NCBI GenBank assembly: GCA_022539475.1
Contig: VCMS01000139.1
Coordinates: 124,001 to 188,000 of the forward strand
Source of the DNA: Gracilaria domingensis
Lineage: Eukaryota; Rhodophyta; Florideophyceae; Gracilariales; Gracilariaceae
DNA length: 64,000 nucleotides
Reading direction: 5' to 3'
In this document: piece by piece, positions 28,873 to 38,565 of the stretch
Layout: each line of letters begins with the position of its first letter
Numbering within the stretch: position 1 is the stretch's first letter
Program-made: the position numbers and the translations under genes
Notes under the pieces: model-generated
Database searches by the model: none
Seen by the model: only the letters and a program-made list of their open reading frames with translations
Told to the model about the DNA's origin: nothing

Positions 28873-30651
28873 ATGACGCACGCCTCCCGCCCCTCGCGCG
28901 CCGCCGTTCACATGCTCGTCGACCGTGCAAGCGGCCCGTCGCTCATCATCGTGGGCGCTGGCAAATGGGGCTCCAACATCATTGCCACCGCCACGGCGCT
29001 CAAGCTCAGCATTGCCGTCGTCGATAGCAACTCCGAGGCGCTTGCGGTCGCGCGGTGCAACCCGAGGATTCCTCCGAGCTGCCAGTTTTTCTCCAGCTTG
29101 GATGCGGCGCTGCATGCTTTGCCTACCGCCGCCGTCGTGGTGGCCACGCCGCCCTCCACGCATTTCGCCGTTGCGAAGCACGCCATTGCTGTGGGGCGAC
29201 ATGTGCTCGTTGAGAAGCCCTTGTGCGATACTTTACAGGATGCGCAACAACTTGTCGATCTCGCGCGCTCACAGAACGTCACGCTTATGGTCGATCATCT
29301 CCTTCACTACAGCGTGCATCATAGAAGAATGCTCTGCCTCATAGAGTCCGGTTTGATCGGAAAAGTCACTCGTGTCCGCATGGGCCGCAGCAACTTTGGC
29401 ACCGTTCGATCGGAGGAAAACGTCTTGTGGAGTTTCACTCCGCATGATGTATCCATTCTGCTCGCCATTTGCGGCGCCAATACGCCCACAGCCGTTTCAT
29501 GCACGGGTCACAAGATTGTTTCCACCCACGTCGAGGACTCCGTTTGCTTGCAAGTACGCTTTCGAGACGGTATCCACGCCCAGATTGACGCCAATTGGAT
29601 GCACCCTTTCAAGGAGAGGAGAACCATCGTGTATGGCTCCAAGGGCTGCCTTGTGCTCAACGAGGCTATGCCTGATGCCACGCTGAAAAAGATCCAGGCC
29701 TTCAACTGGTCCGCCAAACGAAAACTAGACGGAACGGGCGTCAGAATAGAAAAGAGCGAAGCCGACATACTGGAATATCTCAAGGACCAAAGCATAGAAG
29801 CTGTTTGCGAGCTGGAGCAGATGGAAACCAAGCAACCGCTTCAAGTCGTACTTGAGCACTTTCTAGAGTCCATCAAGGAGCAAACGGCTCCGCGAACGGA
29901 TGGAAACGAGGGCGTGCGCGTTCTCAGAATTCTCTCGGCTGCGAGTGAATCTCTGTTGAAGAATGGCAAGTCCATACCGCTGCCAAGCGTATCTCCTTCA
30001 TTGCAGTCTTTCAAATCGTTCGTGCATCCTACGGCGGTCGTCGATCACGGCGCCGTCTTGGGCAAAGGCACGAAGGTGTGGCACTTTTCGCACATTATGC
30101 CGGGCGCGGTGCTGAGCGAACAATGTAACATTGGACAGAACGTGTACATAGGAGGCAAAGCTAAACTTGGCAAGAATGTGAAGGTGCAGAACAATGTTTC
30201 CATCTATGACAATGTGCGCATCGAAGATGATGTGTTTCTGGGACCCAGTTGTGTGTTGACCAATGTTAAGAATCCAAGATCTCACGTTAGTCGGAAGCAT
30301 GAGTACATGTCTACCATAATCAAAAAAGGGGCTACTGTTGGCGCAAATGCGACGATTGTATGTGGGGTTACTCTCGGGGAGTTCTCATTTGTGGGGGCCG
30401 GAGCCGTTGTCACTAAGGACATTCCGCCGCATGCTATGGTGTACGGAAACCCAGCTGTTGTAAAAGGATGGATGTCGACTACTGGCACGAAGTTAAAGCT
30501 GAAAGATTACTCGGTAACACATGAACGGCAGAGTGTGTTTATATGTCCAGAAACGAAGGAGCTGTATACGCTTTACGAGGATGGTGTGCAAGTAAATGGA
30601 CAGTTCCACCGCGGTCCGTACCTCGTTCGAGACAGAATTGAGCCCAGATGA
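28873..30651 (+). CDS. Fusion: Gfo/Idh/MocA dehydrogenase plus left-handed beta-helix acyltransferase (WbpB/WbpD-like)
   Basis: About 592 residues from ATG 28873 (28762 is an in-frame alternative). The N-terminal ~350 residues are an NAD-dependent dehydrogenase of the Gfo/Idh/MocA family: LIIVGAGKWGSN nucleotide site, VVATPPSTHF, then GRHVLVEKPLC with the family's EKP motif, and ENVLWSFTPHDVSI. From about residue 375 a hexapeptide-repeat acyltransferase follows: VHPTAVVDHGAVLGKGTKVWHFSHI, many V/I-G-N turns and VTKDIPPHAMVYGNPA. In bacteria such domains are WbpB/WlbA and WbpD/WlbB, which act in making UDP-diacetamido-uronic acids for surface glycans. One polypeptide carrying both in an alga suggests transferred nucleotide-sugar chemistry. 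Catalysis and substrate are inference. Confidence 0.85.
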   Translation: MTHASRPSRAAVHMLVDRASGPSLIIVGAGKWGSNIIATATALKLSIAVVDSNSEALAVARCNPRIPPSCQFFSSLDAALHALPTAAVVVATPPSTHFAVAKHAIAVGRHVLVEKPLCDTLQDAQQLVDLARSQNVTLMVDHLLHYSVHHRRMLCLIESGLIGKVTRVRMGRSNFGTVRSEENVLWSFTPHDVSILLAICGANTPTAVSCTGHKIVSTHVEDSVCLQVRFRDGIHAQIDANWMHPFKERRTIVYGSKGCLVLNEAMPDATLKKIQAFNWSAKRKLDGTGVRIEKSEADILEYLKDQSIEAVCELEQMETKQPLQVVLEHFLESIKEQTAPRTDGNEGVRVLRILSAASESLLKNGKSIPLPSVSPSLQSFKSFVHPTAVVDHGAVLGKGTKVWHFSHIMPGAVLSEQCNIGQNVYIGGKAKLGKNVKVQNNVSIYDNVRIEDDVFLGPSCVLTNVKNPRSHVSRKHEYMSTIIKKGATVGANATIVCGVTLGEFSFVGAGAVVTKDIPPHAMVYGNPAVVKGWMSTTGTKLKLKDYSVTHERQSVFICPETKELYTLYEDGVQVNGQFHRGPYLVRDRIEPR

Positions 30652-33012
30652 TGTCACCAAAGTAAGCAGAAACATATCACATCTTTGGATTCAAGCATGT
30701 ACTAGTACGTCTGCTGTCAACAAAGCTTTGATATGTGAAGGTATATCACAAGGAACTTGTTGGCATCTTAGATTGGTGTGATATATCATATATTGTGTCG
30801 TTTAGGTATCATCACCGGAGCCACGTCTTACAAACAAGGTTTCTTGAAATCACTCAAAACACTGGCGGCCACTCTTTGTGGCTGAGTTTCTGAATTTGGT
30901 GCTTGAAGACACAAATGTACTGCAAGCGTACGAAGGGTAAGGTTAGTGAAAATGCCCAAGTTCATACAGTGCGATCAATCATCGCTCTCACAGATTAATT
31001 ATCAGTGTTATTACCCAATACATTCGACATTGCGAGCACTGATCGCATTGCCATATTTTGCCAGCACCTTATGTCCAACGGTGAGATGTTGTCAACACCA
31101 TTTGTTTCTGCCAGAAGCTCACCGACACCTTCAGTTCGGATCTTTCTGTTCACTTGTGCAGTGCTCGGTGATCGGAACGTTGTCAAAACAGTTTTGTCGC
31201 CGTCTCGCAGAATAGACGAAGCATTTCAAGCCCACACATCCGGCAAGCGACTCAAATAGTTGCGGATAGTGTTGCTGTTTAACTTGCCAGGCTTGTTGTC
31301 AACTGCCACGCGCGCAACTTCTATTGGGGGCAAAGCGACGATCCTTATGTGGCGTTGTCCCTACGAAATTGCAGGAGGGCGTGATCCATTCTCGCTTTCT
31401 AGTTATACACATGTAGGTTTTCAACTTTTGTTTATGGCTTCCATTGTTGCTAGAGGGAGGAACTGGGAAAGCACAGTACGCATATGCGTTTCAAAATCGT
31501 TGACGCTGCGCAGTTTGAATATGGACAGGTCTCCAATAAAATGGCTTCGACAGCTGGAAATGGGGTCAAGCCGAAAGACTCTTCTAAAATAAGATTTAAA
31601 ACATTGCGCAGTCAGTGAATTGGCAAAGTTACATTTTTGAGTTTGTTGAAGAAATGGCTCCTGTTATGATACCGCTGGTAGAGGACGTCTAGAACAGTTC
31701 TAGAAAGGTTCGTATAAAGATTTAGTATAAGCTTAAATGAGGTCATGATTCATGACGCTCGTATGATGACTTTGGGTATACTATCCTTTGACGGAATGAT
31801 TATCATCACACGGTGATGTTTCAGCATCTCTTAGATGGCCAAAGATAACTTGTGTACCATATTGTACGGTCAAGATAACCCGAAGATGTTGCCGAAAGAA
31901 TCTGTCGGAGAGACATGTACCTTCGTACAGTAAAGTTAGTGGCAAGGGCCTTGTGCCTCTGTCCAAAAAAGAACGGACAAAAGGGGCATTTCTACGGATA
32001 TACAGTTGTGCTGACAGCATATCACGGCACTTGGTTCAGACTCTGAGATTCAGCAGCATGCAGCAACAGTGAGGCTGAGCTATATTTGACTTGAACCAGC
32101 TGTATGCTGTTGTTTCCTGCAGCTCAGCTGTTCCGTACGTTCCGATTCGGACCTATGTTTAGCACAACACTATTTTGCTGCTGGTGCTTGCGCCCGGCGC
32201 ACGACGGGTTGCAAGCCAGTTGTGAGATGTGCCGTGGCTCTCACACGCATATATAATGATGTACCGTTAGGGCAGGAATAAGCTAACAAGGAGCACAATT
32301 GTTGCTCAGTAGTGATGACTGTGCAAATAGTGCGGAGAATGAGGCCATGTCCACCGACCACGGTGGCCACAGCAGAGAGAAGAAGGACCAACTTTGTGGC
32401 AACAGAGGGCGTTGACCAATGCTGCCTGTGACGAAAAGCGAAAAAGTTGGAATGTCACCTCAGAAACGACGCAGTCGAAAGTGATTGGCTCACCGGGTGA
32501 ACTCATAAGGATGCATGCTAACAATGACACAACCATCCAGCAAACAAGAAGTGCAGGTTGTGGACTCATAAAACAGCGCGTGTCTCGGGGCAAACCGGGA
32601 AATTTAATGGACGGGTGTGACGTGGTAGGTGATCTGCGTGTGGCAGAACGTCTGGCAAATCGGGCGAGTTTGACCGCTTTGAGATTTAGATACAAGGCAG
32701 CGGGCACGTACAGCTGTAGCAATGCACACTTTGGCATGCTGATGGAGTAACTTGAAGCAGGCTTTTACTCGATAGGGAATAGGTGATACTGAAGATTCAT
32801 GCGAATGTTAGTGCAGTGAGCAACATGTTAACAAGAGCCAAAGTTGAAGGCAACACGCCCACAAGGCAAACAAGGCCGCCATCCAAAGTGCATGGTGAAA
32901 CGATAGCAAGTGAACACACGGCATGTAAAGAAAACAGGCGATAGAACAAGCGAGCAGAGCGAGAGAGATCGCAGCAGCTTTGCCGCGACCAACCAAGACT
33001 TGAGGTCAGCGC
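30652..33012. other. Long gene-free stretch
   Basis: 2.36 kb with only short ORFs. The plus-strand ORFs at 31005-31259 and 31260-31592 and the minus-strand ORF 32737-32306 have no motif I recognise. No convincing splice pairs. Confidence 0.4.
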
Positions 33013-33252
33013 TCATGAAAAGATTTTGGATCGGCCACGATGCACGTCACAAACGGCGCAGCATTTCCAGCCTGGACGGGCGCCCTTGGGCTTGTTCTTG
33101 ACGGAATACCTCTCGACATACACGACGGTGTTCTTGCACACGGAGCCATCGTTCTGCCTGACGCCACAGCTGAACTCCAGATGATCGCGCTTGGAGCTGC
33201 CGCAGGCCTTGCAGATGGTGTTCTCGAACAAGTTGCGGGCGTAGTACGACAT
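33013..33252 (-). CDS. Small zinc-ribbon-like protein (79 aa)
   Basis: From ATG 33252, with seven cysteines: CKAC (residues ~15-18), one Cys in EFSCGV, one in SVCKN, and CCAVC near the C-terminus, ending in a basic VHRGRSKIFS. This suggests one zinc-binding module. A TATAAA box lies ~80 bp upstream (33331-33336, minus strand) within a GC-rich island, which supports expression. Family unknown to me; possibly a nuclear or ribosome-associated factor, but that is a guess. Confidence 0.5.
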   Translation of the reverse strand: MSYYARNLFENTICKACGSSKRDHLEFSCGVRQNDGSVCKNTVVYVERYSVKNKPKGARPGWKCCAVCDVHRGRSKIFS

Positions 33253-34106
33253 GACGAAGAAGGCGGCGGCTCGAAGCAGCGCGTGAGGTGCAGCGGCCGG
33301 ACGGCGGCGGCGGGGCGCGCGGCGGTGGCCTTTATACGGGTCGACGGTCGGTACACGCGCGCGCGCGCGCGGCGCGCAGCTCCGCACGCGCGCGGCGCGT
33401 GACGCGGCGCGTGCAGCGCGCGCGCGCCGCCGCCGATGCACGCAAGCGTGGCGCCAACTTATCGCCTGGAAAGCGACGCCGAAAATATCGAAACCGCGGC
33501 GTCCTCATCAGTGAAGAGGCGGAGATAATTATCGCTGCGCCGCGCAGTGGGCGCGCCGCCTCCCGTGCGCCCCCCACCCGTCCTCGTGTGTTTCGCATGC
33601 AACACTTGCGTTCGCCAAATTGCCTGCTTCTCCGCCAGTGACGCGCTATGCACTGGCAGATGCACTGTGTCTACTGGTAGGCGACGGCGATATATCTGCC
33701 AGTCAGCAGCCCGAAGCCTTCTCCTCAAGCACGCAAGATCCCCACCTCCCCCCATGCAGTCATACCCCTTCAACAAACATTTCTTACCCGTCTCGAGCTA
33801 CACTTGCAACCGCATCCTAACCGTAGCCGCCGCCACCTCAACACTCTCATCTGACACAGCAACGTCACAACCCAGCTTCAGCTTTGCTCACCTCTATCTC
33901 AACTCGCAACAAGCTTACAAAGCGCATCGTGTGTTCATTCAACACATTCAATCGTTCACATTTTCAATCTCGAGTGCCCTCAGGTCGACAGATTACATCT
34001 AAACATTCGTGTACCATCGTACTAGTGCAATATAAGATGCACACCACTCTCTCCGGCTCTGTGTCTCCATGAGCATACCGCCACATGTACCCAGCTTTAT
34101 GTCAAA
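33253..34106. other. GC-rich upstream region and gene-free stretch
   Basis: Bases 33300-33600 form a CGCG-rich promoter island. The rest is a moderate-GC intergenic region. The plus-strand ORF 33547-34002 has no motif. Confidence 0.4.
33331..33336 (-). promoter_or_regulatory. TATA box of the zinc-ribbon gene
   Basis: TATAAA on the minus strand, ~80 bp upstream of ATG 33252, in an otherwise GC-rich context. Confidence 0.5.
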
Positions 34107-34979
34107 CTACTCCCGCTGCCATGCCCGAATATAATATACCTTGTAGCAACACGGCACATCACGATTATCACTGCAGCTGGGCATTCCAAACCAGTTGGGC
34201 ATCGTCTCGCAGTCAAACTGCACCCACATTTCCTCGTGCCAATGATCATTAGGTAACTCTCGAACCACGTTCCCGTTCAGAATCCACGTGATTGATTCCG
34301 CCGTCCAGTCCAGCGCCGCCGTGAAAGGCTCATCACACACTCGGAATGGTAGCGAGATCTGCTGTGGATGATGTAACTTGCGCTCTAGATTTTGGCCTCC
34401 CACACGGAACACATGTGCGTTCATGGTATATTTATGGTCGTACCCCTCCTTACCGCTCACTTCGAACACATCAATTTCATTCCACGACTCACTTTCGTTG
34501 CGAGCAAACCAAAACGCGCTTGCGATGCACGAATCGGCTGGATGCACTTTTGCTTCAAAATACCCATACTTCACCTTTGTCTTGCTTCGCACAAAAGCCG
34601 TTGAGAACGGGTGAGTATGGAAAGCGGCCGGATAGTTGGCCGGCGCGCTTTGAAGGCGCGAATGAAGTTGAAGGCAGTCATCTCCAACCACTACATTTTC
34701 TTTGTTGAACCACCCGGGCGCTCGCCCTCTCCAATTTCGGTTGAACGGCTCCCATTTGTCCTCGTTCAAAGCGTCGCCTTCGAATTCGTCACTCACACTC
34801 TCGACCAGTCTCCAGCTTCCGTCCTTTCCAGGAGGCGTCGAGGGAACGCGATCCAATATTCTGTCCAACAATCCCATAGTCTCGTGCTTGAAGCCTTGCC
34901 AAGTTTCTGGCCGTGACTCAACCGCCTGACTCACTCTAGTTTTTAGCGCTTCCGTGCGCTGCTTCAGCAGTTTCTTCAT
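34107..34979 (-). CDS. GH16 family glycoside hydrolase (catalytic residues intact)
   Basis: 290 residues, single exon, ATG 34979. After a charged ~55-residue N-terminus (no signal peptide seen), the GH16 domain shows SDEFEGDALN, WFNKENVVVGDD, KYGYFEAKVHPADS, SAFWFARNE, the catalytic EIDVFEVSG, FTAALDWTAESITWILN and a closing YKVYYIRAW. It parallels the GH16 protein at 26996-27894 along its whole length, so the two are paralogues about 7 kb apart on opposite strands. Probable role: hydrolysis or remodelling of the alga's own galactan-type wall polysaccharide. The substrate is not determinable from sequence alone. Confidence 0.87.
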   Translation of the reverse strand: MKKLLKQRTEALKTRVSQAVESRPETWQGFKHETMGLLDRILDRVPSTPPGKDGSWRLVESVSDEFEGDALNEDKWEPFNRNWRGRAPGWFNKENVVVGDDCLQLHSRLQSAPANYPAAFHTHPFSTAFVRSKTKVKYGYFEAKVHPADSCIASAFWFARNESESWNEIDVFEVSGKEGYDHKYTMNAHVFRVGGQNLERKLHHPQQISLPFRVCDEPFTAALDWTAESITWILNGNVVRELPNDHWHEEMWVQFDCETMPNWFGMPSCSDNRDVPCCYKVYYIRAWQRE

Positions 34980-36040
34980 GCCGTGGAAACTGCTTCAAAG
35001 CGTACTGTGCATAGATAGATGGATGGGCGGATAATTTCCTCAATTCGCCACACTTTGGGGGAGGCCAGAAAAAAGTGCTTTCCGGCCGCCGTCAAACAGC
35101 TACCAGCTTGCCGCAGTCAAAAGACGCGTCAGGACACGTGAGCTCGCAGCGGTAGTGATTTTGAAACGAGAACCGCGGCTGCTGTGAGTGCGTATGCCCC
35201 ACGTGAACAGCGGCAACTGTCTCAGATGAGATTGCAGCCAACATTCGCGCAGCAGGGACCGACCACAAGAGGCGCGACGCCGGTTTGCATACGTAGCTTC
35301 CCGTGCCTTATGACGCCCCGAATATCATGAGTCTTGTTGGTCACCGCCAAGAATTTTGTCGAACAGATCCTGGCACGGTCCTTCGCTAGTATTCAAACTA
35401 CTTCCATGCTGGAACCTCAAACGCTTGACGTGAGCCAGTCAGAGGCCCCTTCGCCAGCAATGCAGAACTGATGATTTCCGTCGCCAACTAATTCAGATTC
35501 TTCGTGGCGATAGCACGCACAACCGTCCAGCTTTTGAAGTATTGCGCCGATGTTCTAGAAATCTGATGCAATCGGGACGAGTGTTTGTAGTAAGGGGGAG
35601 CTAAACAGCTAGGCCATCTAAAATGCTTGGTCTATGTGCGCCATTACCATTTGTCAACGCTGAAAGTTAGCAAGGTATGACTGGGACGAATTGCTGGTCA
35701 TTGATGGGTCTGTACAACATCATGTTGATGACTGTCACTTAAAACTTGTATTCTGGTAAGCCTTGGTGGGAGTGGGTGAGATGTTGGCTCTGTTTTCCAT
35801 TGCTTAACGACGTGGCCGGACCTAGTTGCGCACTGCTCTCAGCCACCAAACCACTGTGAGAAACCCCGAAGTGACATTCTGCCTATCGTAAATCCATGAA
35901 AGATTTTAAGTCTTCAAGGTTACTAATAGACTGCGACGTTATCGTCGACTACTTGTGGCACCTTCATTCATCACTACAGATGATATGAAAGCCTGCGCAA
36001 CAACAAAGTTTCTCGAAGTTTCAGTTTGTTAAGTTGTTTG
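34980..36040. other. Gene-free stretch
   Basis: 1.06 kb between two GH16 genes on the same strand. No supported gene or exon. Confidence 0.45.
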
Positions 36041-37212
36041 TTAAATGTTGGTGTCTGATTCGTCTTTTATACCGGGTGTTCGTTCTTGTCTATCGCCTTT
36101 GGTTCGATGCCAGGCCCGAATGTAATAGATCTCCATTGATGCGCGGCTCTTCAGCTGATCTTTGTTGGGCATTCCGAACTTGTCAGGAAGTGTTTCGAGA
36201 AAGAATCCGACATGCATTGGGGAATGCCAGTACCTGCACAACAGGGAGAACATGTTAGCATATTGAACATCAACTTTCTACCTCTAGTTTCATTACAAGC
36301 TTCCACGTACTTGTTTTCAAGATGTCGGATGACGTGGCCGTCAACATAGGTTTTCAGATGGTCCGGAGTCCAGTCAATGCCAACGGTAACAGGATGCTCC
36401 GGCATGTCAAGAATAATCTTTTTCAGCGGATGAGAGGCTTCGACCTTCTGTCCTTCTTCGTTCTTGGCGGAAAACACAGCGTCCATGTAAACCAATCGTT
36501 TATTCTCCCCACGTGCGCTGTACGAAAAGACATCAACGCTCATTTCTTTCCTTTTACGTTTTCCTATCAGCATAAACCGGGATACCATCGCAGTATCACT
36601 GGCCCTGAATCGACATTCAAAGTATCCATATAATTGACGAGATTCTGCACTCGAGGATGAACAATGTCAGTCTCCATTTCTCTCTTTTCTCAAAGCCACC
36701 CGACGTAGCTCCTATTAAACGCTGCGAGATTGGAAGACTTGGAATACTTACGAGAAACAAGAGCACCAGTAGCCCATTGCTTGTAACCAGGGGGAGCATC
36801 ATCGGGCAAGTCACCAAATTCTGCCCGAAGGCATGCTCTCTGATTCGAAACAGAAACATTAGATGGAATAAAAAGACCAGGCCTTGTGCCGAAGGAAAAC
36901 GGAGAATACGGGTACCATTTGTGCAGGTTTAGTGTCGAACTTCGGAATTCGTCCGTTAGCTTCTCATCAGTTGCCAGAAAAAACTGAAGTCAGCCACTTG
37001 CAGAGTTTGCTACGCGCGATCCGCACCCGAACTTGATAGATACCTACCGCGTGCACTGGTTCCCAATCGTTGGAGCGTCCCGCCCATACGCACGGCTCCA
37101 CTTCATACTGTGGGCGTTGGGGGCATCCACAACCGAGAAATCTACTCATCCACCAAGTATCCAAAGTGTTCTTGACGAAAACTTTGCCTTCGCCAAGCTG
37201 CAGAGCGAAACT
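36041..37212 (-). CDS. GH16-fold protein lacking both catalytic glutamates, at least four exons
   Basis: Spliced model: exon ...37048, intron 37047-36984; exon 36983-36752, intron 36751-36645; exon 36644-36311, intron 36310-36234; exon 36233-36041. All introns have GT...AG ends, branch-like motifs (TGCTAAC, CTGAC), and joins that keep phase. The joined protein has LTDEFRSSTLNLHKW, LYGYFECRF, VTVGIDWTPDHLKTYVDG and MEIYYIRAWH, all GH16 landmarks. Where relatives have EIDVFE, this one has SVDVFS: both Glu are Ser while the middle Asp is kept. The intact exon structure argues against a dead gene; a carbohydrate-binding pseudoenzyme is likely. The 5' end is unresolved: the frame is open only to 37212, and a hydrophobic stretch encoded near 37330-37380 may be an upstream membrane anchor. 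Confidence 0.75.
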
Positions 37213-38565
37213 CTAGAATTTTGGTAGATGTGGAAGAGGGTAGCTCAACGGCGGAAACAGTTCACCGCTTGCTGTTGAGAGAGCACAAGAAGTAGCTTGC
37301 ATGCGACGACTAGAACGGCAATCCGTGAATACCTTCGTTGACCATACGAGAAGAAACGCAAGTGCCAGAAACGGCACTACTCTCTGTCAAACCCATCCAG
37401 TTCCGATGTCCTGACGATGACGGCGCCTTGCAGAGTTGCGAGCCTTTGGCCCACAGTTGTCGACCGTTGTGATAGTAAGCACTGGCTTTTCTGGGCCAGC
37501 CTTAGACATTGCACTCGTTCGAAAACCATTCATTTGTTCTTCCCTACCGCAGAGCAACTGCGGCATGGTTCCTGATTTCGTAAAAGGGGCAGGTCAGAGG
37601 AACCAGTCTCAGCACTGCGTATCGAAAAGTGATCATCTCGAACTTCAACGCTCTTCTTTCTCACATGAGTTGCCCATTGGAACGTCGTGCTCTGAAAATA
37701 AACGTAAACCCCCACACAGTTGCGCAGTTCGCGGGGCACAAGCGTGTTGCCGACACTTGTTTCATAGAACTGCTTCGGCCCAAGTGTAGCGATACCTGTG
37801 CCTCTGACTGTGTTCTGAACAGATTCTAAGCGCTTTTCTTGCACTACGTGTGCGCGTTTTTTGTCCGCACGCAAGAAAGAAGAATTGAAGACAAAAAAGA
37901 GCGCATCTGAAAGCGGACGTATCTCGACGCCGATATTGTTCTTTGATGTTGTTTTAGCTCTTGGGAACGGCACTTGTGCGTTCTTGTCGTTCTTGAGCTG
38001 GGGCGCAAAAGAATGGACAAAGTTTAAAGTTTTAACTTTAAACTTTCCTCGATGGGCGGCAAGGCACATTTAGCTTCAATGTTCTTCGATCTTCTCTAGC
38101 GAATTGAGAGTGAAATGGTTCCATGGGAATTGACAATTCATGACCATTGTGATATTGTGTAAACCATCAACCACGATATCCTTCTTCTAGCTATCCTTTC
38201 CTCGTTTTCTCTCGCCGTCAGTATCGATGGGCCGGTCGAAGAATTTCTGCTATGAGAATTAATTACATGCAATTAGACAATTATGAATGAAATTAACAAG
38301 CGTCGTCCTCGTCTTCGCTAAAGACTCTTTGGAATCCCAAATCGGGAGTACCAAGGGTAGAGGAGCCTCGAAGAAAATACCGCTTCGCTCGTGCGGGGCA
38401 TAGGAAGCTCGCAAGGCTAGTAGAAGATTACCGTGCAGAAGTATCTATTCCGACGCAGCCTTCACAGGCTCTGCATCACGAATACCCTTGCAGTAGTTCT
38501 GCTTTGGTGTTGCGTACAACCGATAGAGATTATTGAATTGCTCCGTGACAATTATCGTATCGAAG
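37213..38565. other. Intergenic, possible 5' exon of the GH16-fold gene
   Basis: Minus-strand bases ~37380-37330 encode a hydrophobic run (VVPFLALAFLLVW) that could be an N-terminal anchor. A 179-codon minus-strand ORF (38069-37530) has no motif. A perfect 13-bp palindrome lies at 38019-38046. Confidence 0.35.

Noticed and set aside
28083-29202. Long minus-strand frame (261 codons) over the fusion-enzyme start
   Set aside because: Compositional shadow of the GC island; the true minus-strand gene is PTH2 in a different frame.
37530-38069. 179-codon minus-strand ORF with ATG
   Set aside because: No motif, low hydrophobic pattern, and it sits where the GH16-fold gene's promoter or 5' exons should be.
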